DNA of 64,000 bases from Rhizobium sp. WYJ-E13 (GTDB lineage: Bacteria > Pseudomonadota > Alphaproteobacteria > Rhizobiales > Rhizobiaceae), in the NCBI RefSeq assembly GCF_018987265.1, contig NZ_CP076854.1:620001-684000 (forward strand), in the 5' to 3' direction. Every line of letters begins with the position of its first letter. The first letter of the stretch is position 1. The position numbers and the translations under genes were made by a program. Of this stretch, positions 18,004 through 27,760 are shown in pieces. The notes under the pieces are model-generated. The model searched no databases. It had not been told where the DNA came from and saw only the letters and a program-made list of their open reading frames with translations.

Positions 18004-18333
18004 CTATTTCCTGATAACACCGACCCTTGCCAGCACTTCGCCGGGAATGGCGTAGCGCTGGATAACGTCCTTGTTGTTGCGAAGCCCACAGATCTCGCGC
18101 TGGACGAAGAGCGCCCAGACTGCATCGGAGGCGTTGTTGACCAGGGTCTCGCGCTGCTCGGCGCCATGGCGATCGGGATTCCAGGCCTTCAGCGCAGCGA
18201 GCGCCGATTCGACCTTCAGGCCATTGCGCCCGAGCGAACTCGCTCGTTCCGACATAAGCTCATATTCAAGTACGTTCACCCCGCCTTCGGCCGAAAAGGA
18301 CTGCCTGAAGGATTGCGGCGGGCGAACGCTCAT
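18004..18333 (-). CDS. Conserved small protein, possibly DUF6665
   Basis: 109 residues, soluble and charged, with an alanine-rich helical segment (MSERASSLGRNGLKVESALAALKAW). It resembles a family of about 110-residue alphaproteobacterial proteins of unknown function (DUF6665, from memory). Convergent with the monooxygenase gene; no operon partner is obvious. Confidence 0.65.
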   Translation of the reverse strand: MSVRPPQSFRQSFSAEGGVNVLEYELMSERASSLGRNGLKVESALAALKAWNPDRHGAEQRETLVNNASDAVWALFVQREICGLRNNKDVIQRYAIPGEVLARVGVIRK

Positions 18334-18351
18334 TGGACTTGCTCTCGCTGG

Positions 18352-18504
18352 TTACGGCGCCGGCCTGCCCGTGACCTGAAAATAGGCCCAGGCAGCGGCA
18401 AACACGAGAACCACCACGGCGATGATCATCAGCTTGCGAAGCATGGGATTGGGTGCTTTCGGCGGGGGCTTCGGCTTGCGAAACTTGATAACGTTGTCGC
18501 TCAT
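18352..18504 (-). CDS. Small single-pass membrane protein
   Basis: 50 residues starting at the ATG 18504: a basic, proline-rich cytoplasmic head (VIKFRKPKPPPKAPNP), one hydrophobic helix (KLMIIAVVVLVFAAAWAYF) and a short tail. The frame opens earlier at 18579, but the upstream part lacks protein character. Similar proline/lysine-headed single-pass proteins are common in rhizobia. Function unknown. Confidence 0.6.
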   Translation of the reverse strand: MSDNVIKFRKPKPPPKAPNPMLRKLMIIAVVVLVFAAAWAYFQVTGRPAP

Positions 18505-18597
18505 TGTCTTGCTGTTCGGTTCGTTCTTCTCACAGCAGTAACGCATATCGACGGGCTTTGGCACCCGTGTCCTGTCCAAATATGCGCTTTTATGTGA

Positions 18598-18623
18598 GAG
18601 CTGCCGGTGGACACCGGCAGCTC
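18598..18623. terminator. 12-bp inverted repeat downstream of the ThuA-like gene
   Basis: GAGCTGCCGGTG, two bases, CACCGGCAGCTC. The stem lies 15 bases after the stop of the ThuA-like gene on the minus strand and should end that transcript, though only a weak A/T stretch follows. Confidence 0.6.
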
Positions 18624-18637
18624 AAGGTCGAGCCGGA

Positions 18638-19279
18638 TCAGCGCGCCGCCCAGTTGGCGCCGCGACGGAAGATCGTCTTCATCTGCGGCACGTCGAATTC
18701 CTTGGCGACATGGCCAAGGGACGAATAGAAGACGCGACCCTTGCCGTATTTGCGCTTCCAGACGACCGGCATGGTCACCCCATCGATCCAGTAGGCATGT
18801 TCGCCGGTGAATGTGGTTGTTGCCAGCACCTCGTTCGAGGGGTCGACATGCATGTAATACTGCTCGGAATTGTAGGGGAAATCGGTAATCCCCTCCATCA
18901 GCGGGTCATCCGGTCGGGTGATGTTGACGGTGTAGTTGATGATGTTGCCAGGATGGGCAACCCACTGGCCTCCGATGATGAACTGGTAGTCGGTCGATTC
19001 GCGGAAGCTGTCGCCGGCGCCGCCATGATAGCCGGCAATGCCAACGCCGCTTTCGATGGCGGCAGCGAGGTTCTTCACCTCTTCCTTCTCGATCTTCGAC
19101 ATGGTGATGACGGGGACGATAAGGCTCAGATCGTGAATCGACGGATCGGCGAACGCTTCCGTGCTGTGCTCCACATAGACCTTGAAACCGTCTTCCTCGA
19201 GCATGTCCTTGATGATTGCGGCGCATTGTTCCGGTTCGTGGCCGGCCCAGCCGCCCCAGACGATCAGTGCTTCACGCAT
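18638..19279 (-). CDS. ThuA-like domain protein (trehalose utilisation type)
   Basis: 213 residues of the ThuA fold, a class I glutamine-amidotransferase-like domain that has lost amidotransferase function. Diagnostic parts are LIVWGGWAGHEPE at the start, GVGIAGYHGGAGDSFRES and the C-terminal YGKGRVFYSSLGHV. A strong ribosome binding site (CAGGAGGAA) precedes the ATG. In Sinorhizobium ThuA works with the dehydrogenase ThuB in converting trehalose and related disaccharides to 3-keto derivatives. Here the neighbour upstream is also a Gfo/Idh/MocA dehydrogenase, so a ThuAB-like pair is likely. Confidence 0.87.
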   Translation of the reverse strand: MREALIVWGGWAGHEPEQCAAIIKDMLEEDGFKVYVEHSTEAFADPSIHDLSLIVPVITMSKIEKEEVKNLAAAIESGVGIAGYHGGAGDSFRESTDYQFIIGGQWVAHPGNIINYTVNITRPDDPLMEGITDFPYNSEQYYMHVDPSNEVLATTTFTGEHAYWIDGVTMPVVWKRKYGKGRVFYSSLGHVAKEFDVPQMKTIFRRGANWAAR

Positions 19280-19298
19280 CGTGTATTCCTCCTGAAAA

Positions 19299-20402
19299 TT
19301 ACTTGCCGAGCAGTCCGTCGACGAGGGATTGAAAAAGCGGAGCGGGACGCTCCGTTGTCGTGGTGAGTGTCACCGTGCTGCCGGTATCGGACGCCTTCTG
19401 AAAGGCTTCCATCACTTCGAGCACGTGCAGCGCCAGATCGCCGTTTGCGCGATGCGGCCGGTTCGACCGGATGGCATGGGCGAGATCGGCGACGCCGAGA
19501 GAGCGATAGTTGCCGTCGGCATAGGGTAGGGTCACCGGCTGGTCCTCGAACTCGCCGCCCTTCTTCAGATATTCGACCGGGCCGGCGAAGCGGTTGGGAT
19601 CCGGCACGATCAGCGTGCCCTCGGTACCGTAGACTTCGAGCGGAACATGCTTGTGGCCGGCCACATCGAAGCTCATGCCGATCTGCACGACTGCGCCATT
19701 GGCGAAAGCCATGACGCCGGCGACATGGGTCGGGATATGAACCGGGATGCGTTCGCCATTGCGGGGCTCGCTGGTGATGATGCGCTCTTTGCGCGGGGTC
19801 ACCGCAAAGCCGGCAACCTTGGCGATCGGTCCCAGCAGATTGACGAGATCGGTGATGTAATAAGGACCCATGTCGAGCATCGGTCCGCCGCCGACTTCAT
19901 AGTAGAAGGCCGGGTTGGGATGCCAGCGCTCGTGGCCAGGGCACATGAAGGTCGCGGTACCGCCGACCGGGATGCCGATGACACCCTCGTCGATCAGGGC
20001 GCGGGCAGTCTGATGGCCGCCACCGAGGAAAGTATCGGGGGCCGCGCCGATGCGCAGGCCCTTGGCCTTGGCGGCATCCGCCAATTTTTTCCCTTCTGCG
20101 AAATTAATCCCGAGTGGCTTTTCTGAATAGGTATGCTTGCCGGCTTCCAGTGCTTGCAGCCCGACGGCCACATGGGCCTTCGGAATGGTCAGGTTGACGA
20201 TGATCTCGACTTTCGGGTCGGCGAGAAACTCGTCGACCGTGCGTGCTTGAAGGTTGAATTCAGAGGCCTTTGCCTCTGCAAGTTCGCGATTGAGGTCGGC
20301 CAGTCCGCGGATATCGAGGATCGGAAATGCCGATGTCATCGCCTTCAGATAGGCGCCCGAAATATTGCCGCATCCAATGATGCCGATACCGACTTTTTCC
20401 AT
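19299..20402 (-). CDS. Gfo/Idh/MocA-family sugar dehydrogenase
   Basis: 367 residues. The N-terminal Rossmann fold begins GIGIIGCGNISGAYL, and the family lysine is in the EKPLGI motif after HTYS. The C-terminal alpha/beta domain holds GGGPMLDMGPYYITDLVNLLG. NAD(P)-dependent oxidation of a sugar or cyclitol is the expected reaction. Two adjacent ATGs (20405 and 20402) follow GGAGGAC; spacing favours 20402. It sits between the ROK regulator and the ThuA-like gene on the same strand. Confidence 0.9.
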   Translation of the reverse strand: MEKVGIGIIGCGNISGAYLKAMTSAFPILDIRGLADLNRELAEAKASEFNLQARTVDEFLADPKVEIIVNLTIPKAHVAVGLQALEAGKHTYSEKPLGINFAEGKKLADAAKAKGLRIGAAPDTFLGGGHQTARALIDEGVIGIPVGGTATFMCPGHERWHPNPAFYYEVGGGPMLDMGPYYITDLVNLLGPIAKVAGFAVTPRKERIITSEPRNGERIPVHIPTHVAGVMAFANGAVVQIGMSFDVAGHKHVPLEVYGTEGTLIVPDPNRFAGPVEYLKKGGEFEDQPVTLPYADGNYRSLGVADLAHAIRSNRPHRANGDLALHVLEVMEAFQKASDTGSTVTLTTTTERPAPLFQSLVDGLLGK

Positions 20403-20433
20403 CATGTCCTCCAACAATACAGGTTTTTGCGCG

Positions 20434-21633
20434 TCAAAGCGCTGGCCCGGTGGTACTCCAGGGCGATTCATAGAGTTCGTAGAGCGCGACGGCCGCTGCA
20501 CCCCGTGCCCAGAAATCGTCGGTCGAATCATCGAAAACGAGTTCGCTGACGCCTTGCAGGGATGGCGGGATGGCCAGCGCATAGGCATCCCTCAGACTGT
20601 TGAGGAAGGGCTCACCCAGCGCGAGCGACGAACCGACGAGAATGACGCGCGGCGGTGCAAACAGCGTGACGATATTGGCGATCGTCAGCCCGACCGCCTC
20701 GCCGGCCCGTGCCGCTGCACCGATCAGTTGGTCGTCATCGGCCTGGATCATTGCCTGCACGTGCGTCATGCCGCGGCCGAGACGCACCGCTTCGGCGAAA
20801 CGTCCATCGGTCTGCTGGTCGCCGAGAATGGCGCTTTCGCCGGCCTGGCTCGAAAGACGGACCACGCCCTGTTGGCCCATCCCGAGGACGAGGTCGCCGA
20901 GATTGTGGCTGAGGCCGCCGGCGCCGCGGAAAAGCTGGTTGTCATGAAGCACGCCGAGACCCAGCGTCTGCTCCAGCGAGATCAGAACCATGTCTTCGAG
21001 GTCGCGGGCCTTGCCGAACCAGTGATGGCCAAGGGTGATGGCATGAGCATCGCTCTCGATGATCGTCGGCGTCGATAGGCGGGCCGACATTTCCTTCGCA
21101 AAATCAACGTTGACTTCGCGGAATATCGGGCTTGAGCGGATGTAGCCCGTGCGATGCTCAATGACGCCGGGAAGTGCCAGACAGATGCTGTCTATATCAC
21201 CGAGCGACAAGCCGATATCGACGACACAACGTCGTACGCCGTCTTCGACGAGATCGGCAATGACGGCGATCGGCTGACGATCGATGCGGATCGGCAATGT
21301 CAGCCTGGAGAGCACGTCCCCGCGGAAATTGGTGACGACGAAGATCATGCGGCTGGGGGCAATCTTGGCGCCGACCACACTGGCGGCATCCGGATTGAGC
21401 TCCAGCATGACGCGGGGTCTTCCACGCACGGCCTCGTTGCGGATATCGCCCTCATGGCGCGGCAGGATCAGCCCATCGTCGAGCAGCGAAGCGGTGATGG
21501 CCGAAACCGTCGTGGTCGAGAGCTCCGTACGCTCACTGATCTGGATACGAGAAATCGGACCATGGCGCCGGATCGTGTCGAGCACGTTCAAGCGGTTGAT
21601 CGCACGCATTAATTCGGGATCCGCAGTCTTCAT
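20434..21633 (-). CDS. ROK-family transcriptional regulator without the ROK zinc motif
   Basis: 399 residues: an N-terminal winged helix (RIQISERTELSTTTVSAIT) followed by a ROK sugar-kinase-like domain. The catalytic-type Asp is kept (IESDAHAI), as is GAGGLSHNLGD. The cysteine-rich zinc motif (CxCGxxGCxE) that normally follows is absent; the sequence runs on as MGQQGVVRLSSQAGE. It is divergent from the sugar ABC operon at 21838 and heads the dehydrogenase/ThuA genes, so it probably represses both directions until a sugar binds. Confidence 0.88.
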   Translation of the reverse strand: MKTADPELMRAINRLNVLDTIRRHGPISRIQISERTELSTTTVSAITASLLDDGLILPRHEGDIRNEAVRGRPRVMLELNPDAASVVGAKIAPSRMIFVVTNFRGDVLSRLTLPIRIDRQPIAVIADLVEDGVRRCVVDIGLSLGDIDSICLALPGVIEHRTGYIRSSPIFREVNVDFAKEMSARLSTPTIIESDAHAITLGHHWFGKARDLEDMVLISLEQTLGLGVLHDNQLFRGAGGLSHNLGDLVLGMGQQGVVRLSSQAGESAILGDQQTDGRFAEAVRLGRGMTHVQAMIQADDDQLIGAAARAGEAVGLTIANIVTLFAPPRVILVGSSLALGEPFLNSLRDAYALAIPPSLQGVSELVFDDSTDDFWARGAAAVALYELYESPWSTTGPAL

Positions 21634-21837
21634 GAAAATTAGCCAGGCAATCGGTCTGTTGGTGCGATCCGTCTCGTATTTTTAACGGATTACGAAATAA
21701 ATAGCAGCCAAAGGCCGGGCGCTGTCAAGGGAATTTGGTGAAAAATACGGCGATTGACTTGACATTGGGCAAAAGCTTCGTTGAATTAATCCGCATAGGG
21801 GAAAAATTGTGAGGATAGGTCCCCTGGGAGGAAAATC
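21634..21837. promoter_or_regulatory. Divergent control region for ROK/ThuA genes and sugar ABC operon
   Basis: A plus-strand promoter is plausible: TTGACA at 21759-21764, 16-base spacer, TTGAAT at 21781-21786. Nearer the ROK gene, TATTT and AAATA arms flank TTAACGGATTACG around 21677-21699. AT-rich inverted repeats of this kind are typical NagC/Mlc/ROK operators, but the arms are only five bases. GGGAGGA lies just before the ATG at 21838. Confidence 0.45.
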
Positions 21838-23142
21838 ATGAATTTCATGCTGAAGAGCGCCGCCTTTGCCGGCAGGCGCATCGTATCCATGGCCGCGGCA
21901 GCCGGCATGTTGCTGGCCGGTGCTGGGGCTGCCTCGGCCGCGACTGTGGTTAAGTGGCTGCATCTCGAGCTCGATCCGAAATTTGTCGCGGTGTGGGAAG
22001 AGATCGTCAAGAAGTATGAGGCCCAACATCCAGACGTCGACATCCAGATGCAGTTTCTCGAAAACGAGGCCTTCAAGGCTAAACTTCCGACTTTGCTGCA
22101 GTCGGACGACGTTCCTGATTTCTTCTACAGCTGGGGCGGCGGCGTCCTGAAGCAGCAGTCGGAGACGGGAGCTCTCCAGGATGTGACGGCAGCCCTCGAT
22201 GCGGATGGCGGCAAACTGCGCAAGGCCTATACGCCGGCCTCAGTCGACGGCCTGACCTTCGACGGCAAGACCTGGGCCATCCCATACAAGGTGGGCCTGG
22301 TCAGTTTCTTCTATAACAAGGCGCTGTTTGCCAAGGCCGGCGTCAAAGCCGAGGATATCAGGACCTGGACCGATTTCCTTGAGGCGGTCAAGAAGATCAA
22401 GGCTGCCGGCATCGTGCCGATTGCGGGCGGTGGCGGCGACAAATGGCCTATCCACTTCTACTGGAGCTATCTCGTCATGCGCGAAGGCGGCCAGAAGGTC
22501 TTCGAAGCCGCCAAGAACGGCGAGGGCGAAGGTTTCCTCGATCCTGCCGTCATCAAGGCCGGCGACGATCTCGCCGAACTCGGCAAGCTCGAACCTTTCC
22601 AGCCTGGATATCTCGGCGCGACCTGGCCGCAGACGCTCGGCGTCTTCGGTGACGGCAAGGCCGCGATGATCCTGGGCTTCGAAAATACGGAGGCCAACCA
22701 GCGCAAGAACGCCGGCGACGGCAAGGGTCTGGCACCCGACAATATCGGCCGTTTCGTTTTTCCGACGGTCGAAGGTGGCGCCGGCAAGCCAACGGATACG
22801 CTCGGCGGCCTGAACGGCTGGGCCGTCACCAAGAAGGCCTCCAAGGAAGCAATCGATTTTCTTGCTTTCCTGACGAATGCGGACAACGAGCGCATGATGG
22901 CAAAGGCCGGTATGCTCCTGCCTGTTGCAACCGGCGCCGATGATGGCGTCGTCAACCCGCTGCTCGCCGAATCGGCAAAACAGCTTGCGGGTTCGAGCTG
23001 GCATCAGAATTTCTTCGACCAGGATCTCGGTGCGGCCGTCGGCCGTGTCGTCAACGACGGGTCGGTGGAAATCGTCTCCGGACAGATGACTTCCAAGGAC
23101 GGCGCCCAGATGATCCAGGACGCTTTCGAACTGGAGCAATAG
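21838..23142 (+). CDS. ABC transporter substrate-binding protein, sugar type (family 1)
   Basis: 434 residues, with a long signal peptide (hydrophobic SMAAAAGMLLAGAGAASA, cleavage near AAT). The mature protein looks like MalE/ThuE-type family 1: VVKWLHLELDPKFVAVWEEI, then GKTWAIPYKVGLVSFFYNK. First gene of a four-gene importer operon. The divergent ThuA/dehydrogenase genes point to a disaccharide or related sugar. Confidence 0.9.
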   Translation: MNFMLKSAAFAGRRIVSMAAAAGMLLAGAGAASAATVVKWLHLELDPKFVAVWEEIVKKYEAQHPDVDIQMQFLENEAFKAKLPTLLQSDDVPDFFYSWGGGVLKQQSETGALQDVTAALDADGGKLRKAYTPASVDGLTFDGKTWAIPYKVGLVSFFYNKALFAKAGVKAEDIRTWTDFLEAVKKIKAAGIVPIAGGGGDKWPIHFYWSYLVMREGGQKVFEAAKNGEGEGFLDPAVIKAGDDLAELGKLEPFQPGYLGATWPQTLGVFGDGKAAMILGFENTEANQRKNAGDGKGLAPDNIGRFVFPTVEGGAGKPTDTLGGLNGWAVTKKASKEAIDFLAFLTNADNERMMAKAGMLLPVATGADDGVVNPLLAESAKQLAGSSWHQNFFDQDLGAAVGRVVNDGSVEIVSGQMTSKDGAQMIQDAFELEQ

Positions 23143-23161
23143 TCAGCGCCCGCGGAGCTTC

Positions 23162-23205
23162 CCGGCGCTCTCGCCAGAAGCGGAGCGCCGGCATTGCTGC
23201 CGGCG
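23162..23205 (+). terminator. Two overlapping, mutually exclusive hairpins after the binding-protein gene
   Basis: Hairpin A pairs CCGGCGCTC (23162-23170) with GAGCGCCGG (23183-23191). Hairpin B pairs CGCCGGCA (23186-23193) with TGCCGGCG (23198-23205) over a TTGC loop. They share 23186-23191, so only one can form at a time. Neither has a U-run. At least one probably stabilises the binding-protein mRNA or attenuates the permease genes. Confidence 0.55.
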
Positions 23206-23224
23206 AGATACGAAAGCAGGAACC

Positions 23225-24163
23225 ATGGCGAATATTTCAGTCCTATCGACACCGAGTGCCGCAAGGCCGGCTAGACGAGCCGCAAACAGCAGGAGTTCGG
23301 TCGCGCACGACCGGCTGACGGTGCTGTTGCTCTTCCTGCCACCGGCGCTACTCCTGTTCACGCTCTTCGTCATCATGCCGATGGGCGAGGCGGCCTGGTA
23401 CAGCCTCTATAAGTGGAACGGCTACGGCACACCGACCGAATTCATCGCGCTTCGCAATTTCCAGGTCCTGTTCCGCAACGCGGCTTTCACCCAGGCGCTG
23501 GTCAATAACGGCCTGATCATCGTCATCTCGATCTGCATCCAAGTGCCGCTCGCCATTTGGCTGGCGACGATGCTTGCACATCGTATTCCCGGCGTCGTCG
23601 GCTTCCGTCTGGTCTTTTTCCTGCCCTATGTGCTGGCGGATGTTGCAGCGGGCCTCATCTGGCGCTTCGTCTATGACGGCGATTACGGCCTGTTTGCAGC
23701 CGTTTCCAATTTCTTCGGTTTCGCCAATCCTTATGTGCTCGCCGACAAGGACGTGGCAATCTATGCGATACTCGGGGTCATCGTCTGGAAATATTTCGGA
23801 TTTCACATGATGCTGTTCATCGCCGGCCTGCAATCGGTCGACAAGAACGTATTGGAGGCGGCCGAAATCGATGGCGCCACCGGCTGGCAGAAATTTCGTT
23901 ACGTCACGCTGCCGCTGCTCGGCTCAACCTTGCGCCTTTCGATTTTCTTCGCCGTCGTCGGCTCGCTGCAGCTCTTCGACATGATCATGCCGCTGACCGG
24001 CGGCGGGCCGTCCAATTCCACGCAGACGATGGTCACCTTCCTCTACACCTATGGCGTCATGCGTATGCAGGTGGGCTTGGGCAGCGCCGTTGGCGTGGTG
24101 CTCTTCATCATCTGCGTCACGCTCGCCTTCGGTTACAAAAGGATCTTTATGCGTCATGACTGA
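23225..24163 (+). CDS. ABC sugar permease, MalF/ThuF type
   Basis: 312 residues. A basic N-terminal tail precedes the first helix (LLFLPPALLLFTLFVIMPM), six helices in all, and the EAA loop (AAEIDGATGWQKFRYVTLPL) lies near residues 215-240. AGGA sits just before the ATG. Its end overlaps the next gene by eight bases. Confidence 0.92.
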   Translation: MANISVLSTPSAARPARRAANSRSSVAHDRLTVLLLFLPPALLLFTLFVIMPMGEAAWYSLYKWNGYGTPTEFIALRNFQVLFRNAAFTQALVNNGLIIVISICIQVPLAIWLATMLAHRIPGVVGFRLVFFLPYVLADVAAGLIWRFVYDGDYGLFAAVSNFFGFANPYVLADKDVAIYAILGVIVWKYFGFHMMLFIAGLQSVDKNVLEAAEIDGATGWQKFRYVTLPLLGSTLRLSIFFAVVGSLQLFDMIMPLTGGGPSNSTQTMVTFLYTYGVMRMQVGLGSAVGVVLFIICVTLAFGYKRIFMRHD

Positions 24164-25004
24164 TATGAGCTCTTCCATCCGCACGAGCGTGTCCACACGC
24201 ATTTATCTTTACGTGTCGCTGAGCCTGATTGCCGCGATCGTGCTCGTGCCGCTGGTGACGACGGCGCTCGGCGGCTTCAAGACGCTGGGCGACCTGCGCA
24301 CCAACCCTTTCGGCCTGCCAACGGAATGGCAATGGGCGAATTATACCGACATTCTCTTCGGCGATCGTTACTGGTTGCAGATCGGCAATTCGCTTGTCAT
24401 CGCGGCGCTCACGGTGCTCCTGACGCTGATCGTTTCGTCCATGGCGGCTTTTGCCTTTGCCCATGTCCGGTTCTTCGGCTCGTCGTTCCTGCTCAATTAT
24501 TTCCTGCTCGGCCTGATGTTTCCGGCGGCGACTGCGATTCTGCCGCTCTTCATCCGCATTCGCGATCTTGGCCTCCTGAACACCTATTGGGGCGTGGTGC
24601 TGCCGCAGGTAGCCTTCGGTCTCGGCATGAGCATCCTGTTGTTTCGCAACTATTTCCGCAATCTTCCCGAAGAATTGTTTCAGGCGGCGTTCGTCGATGG
24701 CTGCGGTTATCTGCGCTTTTTCTGGCATATATCGCTGCCGCTTTCCCGCCCGATCGTCGCCACCGTCAGCATCATCTCCTTCGTCGGCAGCTGGAACAGT
24801 TATATTCTGCCGCTGATCATGCTGAATTCGGAGTCCAAATATCCCTGGCCGCTTGGCATCATGGTTTATCGCGGCGAATACGGGACGGAATGGCAGTTGG
24901 TGCTGGCCTTCATCACGCTGACGATCCTGCCCACCATCATCGTCTTTTTCATCGCCCAGAGGCACATCATCGCCGGATTGACCGCCGGCGCCGTGAAGTC
25001 CTGA
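24156..25004 (+). CDS. ABC sugar permease, MalG/ThuG type
   Basis: 282 residues from the ATG at 24156, overlapping the upstream gene. Six helices; EAA loop QAAFVDGCGYLRFFWHISLP. The frame is open well before 24156, but that part only mirrors the upstream permease. An ATG at 24165 is an alternative start. Confidence 0.9.
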   Translation: MTDMSSSIRTSVSTRIYLYVSLSLIAAIVLVPLVTTALGGFKTLGDLRTNPFGLPTEWQWANYTDILFGDRYWLQIGNSLVIAALTVLLTLIVSSMAAFAFAHVRFFGSSFLLNYFLLGLMFPAATAILPLFIRIRDLGLLNTYWGVVLPQVAFGLGMSILLFRNYFRNLPEELFQAAFVDGCGYLRFFWHISLPLSRPIVATVSIISFVGSWNSYILPLIMLNSESKYPWPLGIMVYRGEYGTEWQLVLAFITLTILPTIIVFFIAQRHIIAGLTAGAVKS

Positions 25005-25028
25005 GCCCGAGCCATTGGAGGTGCAATC

Positions 25029-26102
<1,074 letters not shown>

Positions 26103-26153
26103 TTTTGAAAAGGTGCTGATCGGCCGGGGTGATTTTGCCGTCGATATCAAATG

Positions 26154-26189
26154 AAATCCGCCGCCAGTCGTATGATTGGCGGCGGATTT
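26154..26189. terminator. Bidirectional terminator between sugar ABC operon and dctA
   Basis: AAATCCGCCGCCA, ten-base loop, TGGCGGCGGATTT: a perfect 13-bp stem with A/T ends that gives a U-tract on both strands. It lies between the convergent ends of the ABC ATPase gene and dctA. Confidence 0.85.
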
Positions 26190-26203
26190 ATTTCTGTCAG
26201 CGC

Positions 26204-27538
26204 TTATTCTGCAGGCTGTGCGACCGGTGCCAGGAGATCGCTGTCGTCGCGCAAATTTCCGTTCATTGCGGCGGCGAAGCGGGTCTGGTCGAGTTCGTTT
26301 TCCCAGCGGGCCACGACGATCGTGGCAACCGCATTGCCGACGAGGTTGGTGAGCGCACGGCATTCCGACATGAAGCGGTCGATGCCGAGGATGAGCGCCA
26401 TCCCGGCGATCGGAACCGAGGGGACGACCGAGAGTGTTGCGGCAAGCGTGATGAAGCCGGCGCCGGTGATGCCGGCGGCACCCTTGGAACTGAGCATGGC
26501 CACGAGCAGCAGCAGGATCTGGTCGCCGAAGCTCAGATGCGTATCCGTTGCCTGGGCGATGAAGAGCGCCGCCAGCGTCATGTAGATGTTGGTGCCGTCG
26601 AGATTGAACGAATAGCCGGTCGGGATGACGAGGCCGACGACGGAACGCTTGCAGCCGGCGCGTTCCATCTTGTTCATCAGGCCGGGCAGGGCGGCTTCGG
26701 ATGACGACGTGCCGAGCACCAGCAGTAGCTCTTCCTTGATATAGCGGAGCAGCGCCAGGATGGAGAAGCCGTTGTAGCGGGCGACTGCACCGAGCACGAC
26801 CAACACGAAGAGCAGCGACGTCAGGTAGAAGGTGCCGATCAGGAAGGCGAGGTTGGCGATCGCGCCAATGCCGTATTTGCCGATGGTAAACGCCATGGCA
26901 CCGAAGGCGCCGATCGGCGCGAACTTCATCAGGATTGCGACGAGACGGAAGACCGGAGCCGTCAGGACCTGGAAGAAATCCAGTACAGGCTTGCCGCGTT
27001 CGCCGACGGAGCCGAGCGCAATGCCGAAAACGACGGAGAAGAACAGCACCTGCAGGATGTCGCCCTTGGCGAAGGCGCCGACGATCGTGTCCGGGATGAT
27101 GTTCATCAGGAAGCCGACGATCGTCGCGTCATGAGCCTGGGCGGCATAATTGTTGACGGCCTTCGTATCCAGAGTTGCCGGATCGATATGCATGCCGGCA
27201 CCGGGCTGCAGCACGTTTGAGACAACGAGGCCGACGACGAGCGCCAGCGTCGAGAAGACGAGGAAGTAGCCGAGCGCCTTGCCAACCACGCGGCCGAACT
27301 TCTTGAGGTCCGCCATGCCGGCAATGCCGGTTGTCACTGTCAGGAAGATGACGGGCGCGATCACCATGCGCACGAGCTTGATGAAGGCATCTCCAAGAGG
27401 CTGCAGCGAAGCGCCTAGAGAAGGGTAGAAGTGGCCAAGCAGAATGCCGGCGGCGATAGCCGTGAGAACCTGCACATAGAGGTGCTGGTAAAGGGGAGTT
27501 TTGCCGCGCGGTGTGGCGGCGTTCATAGCAATATCCAT
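26204..27538 (-). CDS. dctA: C4-dicarboxylate:cation symporter DctA
   Basis: 444 residues from the ATG at 27538, with GGAGGA at a good distance; this matches the known length of rhizobial DctA. Inner-membrane symporter for succinate, fumarate and malate, needed for symbiotic nitrogen fixation. Typical stretches are [20 protein letters not shown], the serine-rich hairpin [14 protein letters not shown] and [14 protein letters not shown] in the transport core. Divergent from dctBD, with the sigma-54 promoter at 27625-27640 and the DctD-type sites upstream. A longer frame to 27595 exists but has no supported start. Confidence 0.96.
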   Translation of the reverse strand: MDIAMNAATPRGKTPLYQHLYVQVLTAIAAGILLGHFYPSLGASLQPLGDAFIKLVRMVIAPVIFLTVTTGIAGMADLKKFGRVVGKALGYFLVFSTLALVVGLVVSNVLQPGAGMHIDPATLDTKAVNNYAAQAHDATIVGFLMNIIPDTIVGAFAKGDILQVLFFSVVFGIALGSVGERGKPVLDFFQVLTAPVFRLVAILMKFAPIGAFGAMAFTIGKYGIGAIANLAFLIGTFYLTSLLFVLVVLGAVARYNGFSILALLRYIKEELLLVLGTSSSEAALPGLMNKMERAGCKRSVVGLVIPTGYSFNLDGTNIYMTLAALFIAQATDTHLSFGDQILLLLVAMLSSKGAAGITGAGFITLAATLSVVPSVPIAGMALILGIDRFMSECRALTNLVGNAVATIVVARWENELDQTRFAAAMNGNLRDDSDLLAPVAQPAE

Positions 27539-27624
27539 AGTGTCCTCCACTGTGCCGGACGCCGATGCGGCGGGCGGGCAAGTCATGATGGTCAAACAGC
27601 CTCCCGACTGTTGAGGGTATGGTT

Positions 27625-27640
27625 TGCAACACGCATGCCA
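27625..27640 (-). promoter_or_regulatory. Sigma-54 promoter of dctA
   Basis: On the minus strand TGGCATGCGTGTTGCA. It matches the -24/-12 consensus TGGCAC-N5-TTGCA with one mismatch and exact spacing. Transcription should start near 27613, about 75 bases before dctA. Known rhizobial dctA genes are sigma-54- and DctD-dependent. Confidence 0.85.
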
Positions 27641-27701
27641 GTTTCCGTTGCGACTTAACCTATTGATATTTATAGCTGTCGCGCGCGATCATCAGCAGGC
27701 A

Positions 27702-27752
27702 TGTGCGGATTTTCGCACAAAGTGATTTGCGCTCCGTGCGAATATATGCACA
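27702..27752. promoter_or_regulatory. Tandem DctD-type upstream activating sites
   Basis: Two inverted repeats share the form GTGC-N8-GCAC: 27703-27718 (GTGCGGATTTTCGCAC, within the longer TGTGCG...CGCACA at 27702-27719) and 27736-27751 (GTGCGAATATATGCAC). Their centres are 33 bases apart, about three helical turns, and 70-110 bases upstream of the sigma-54 element. This fits the tandem DctD sites known for dctA of other rhizobia. Confidence 0.75.
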
Positions 27753-27760
27753 ATGCTCTC

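Noticed and set aside
27701..27760. Upstream extension of dctB
   Set aside because: These codons overlap both DctD-type sites, and the shorter protein has the usual length.
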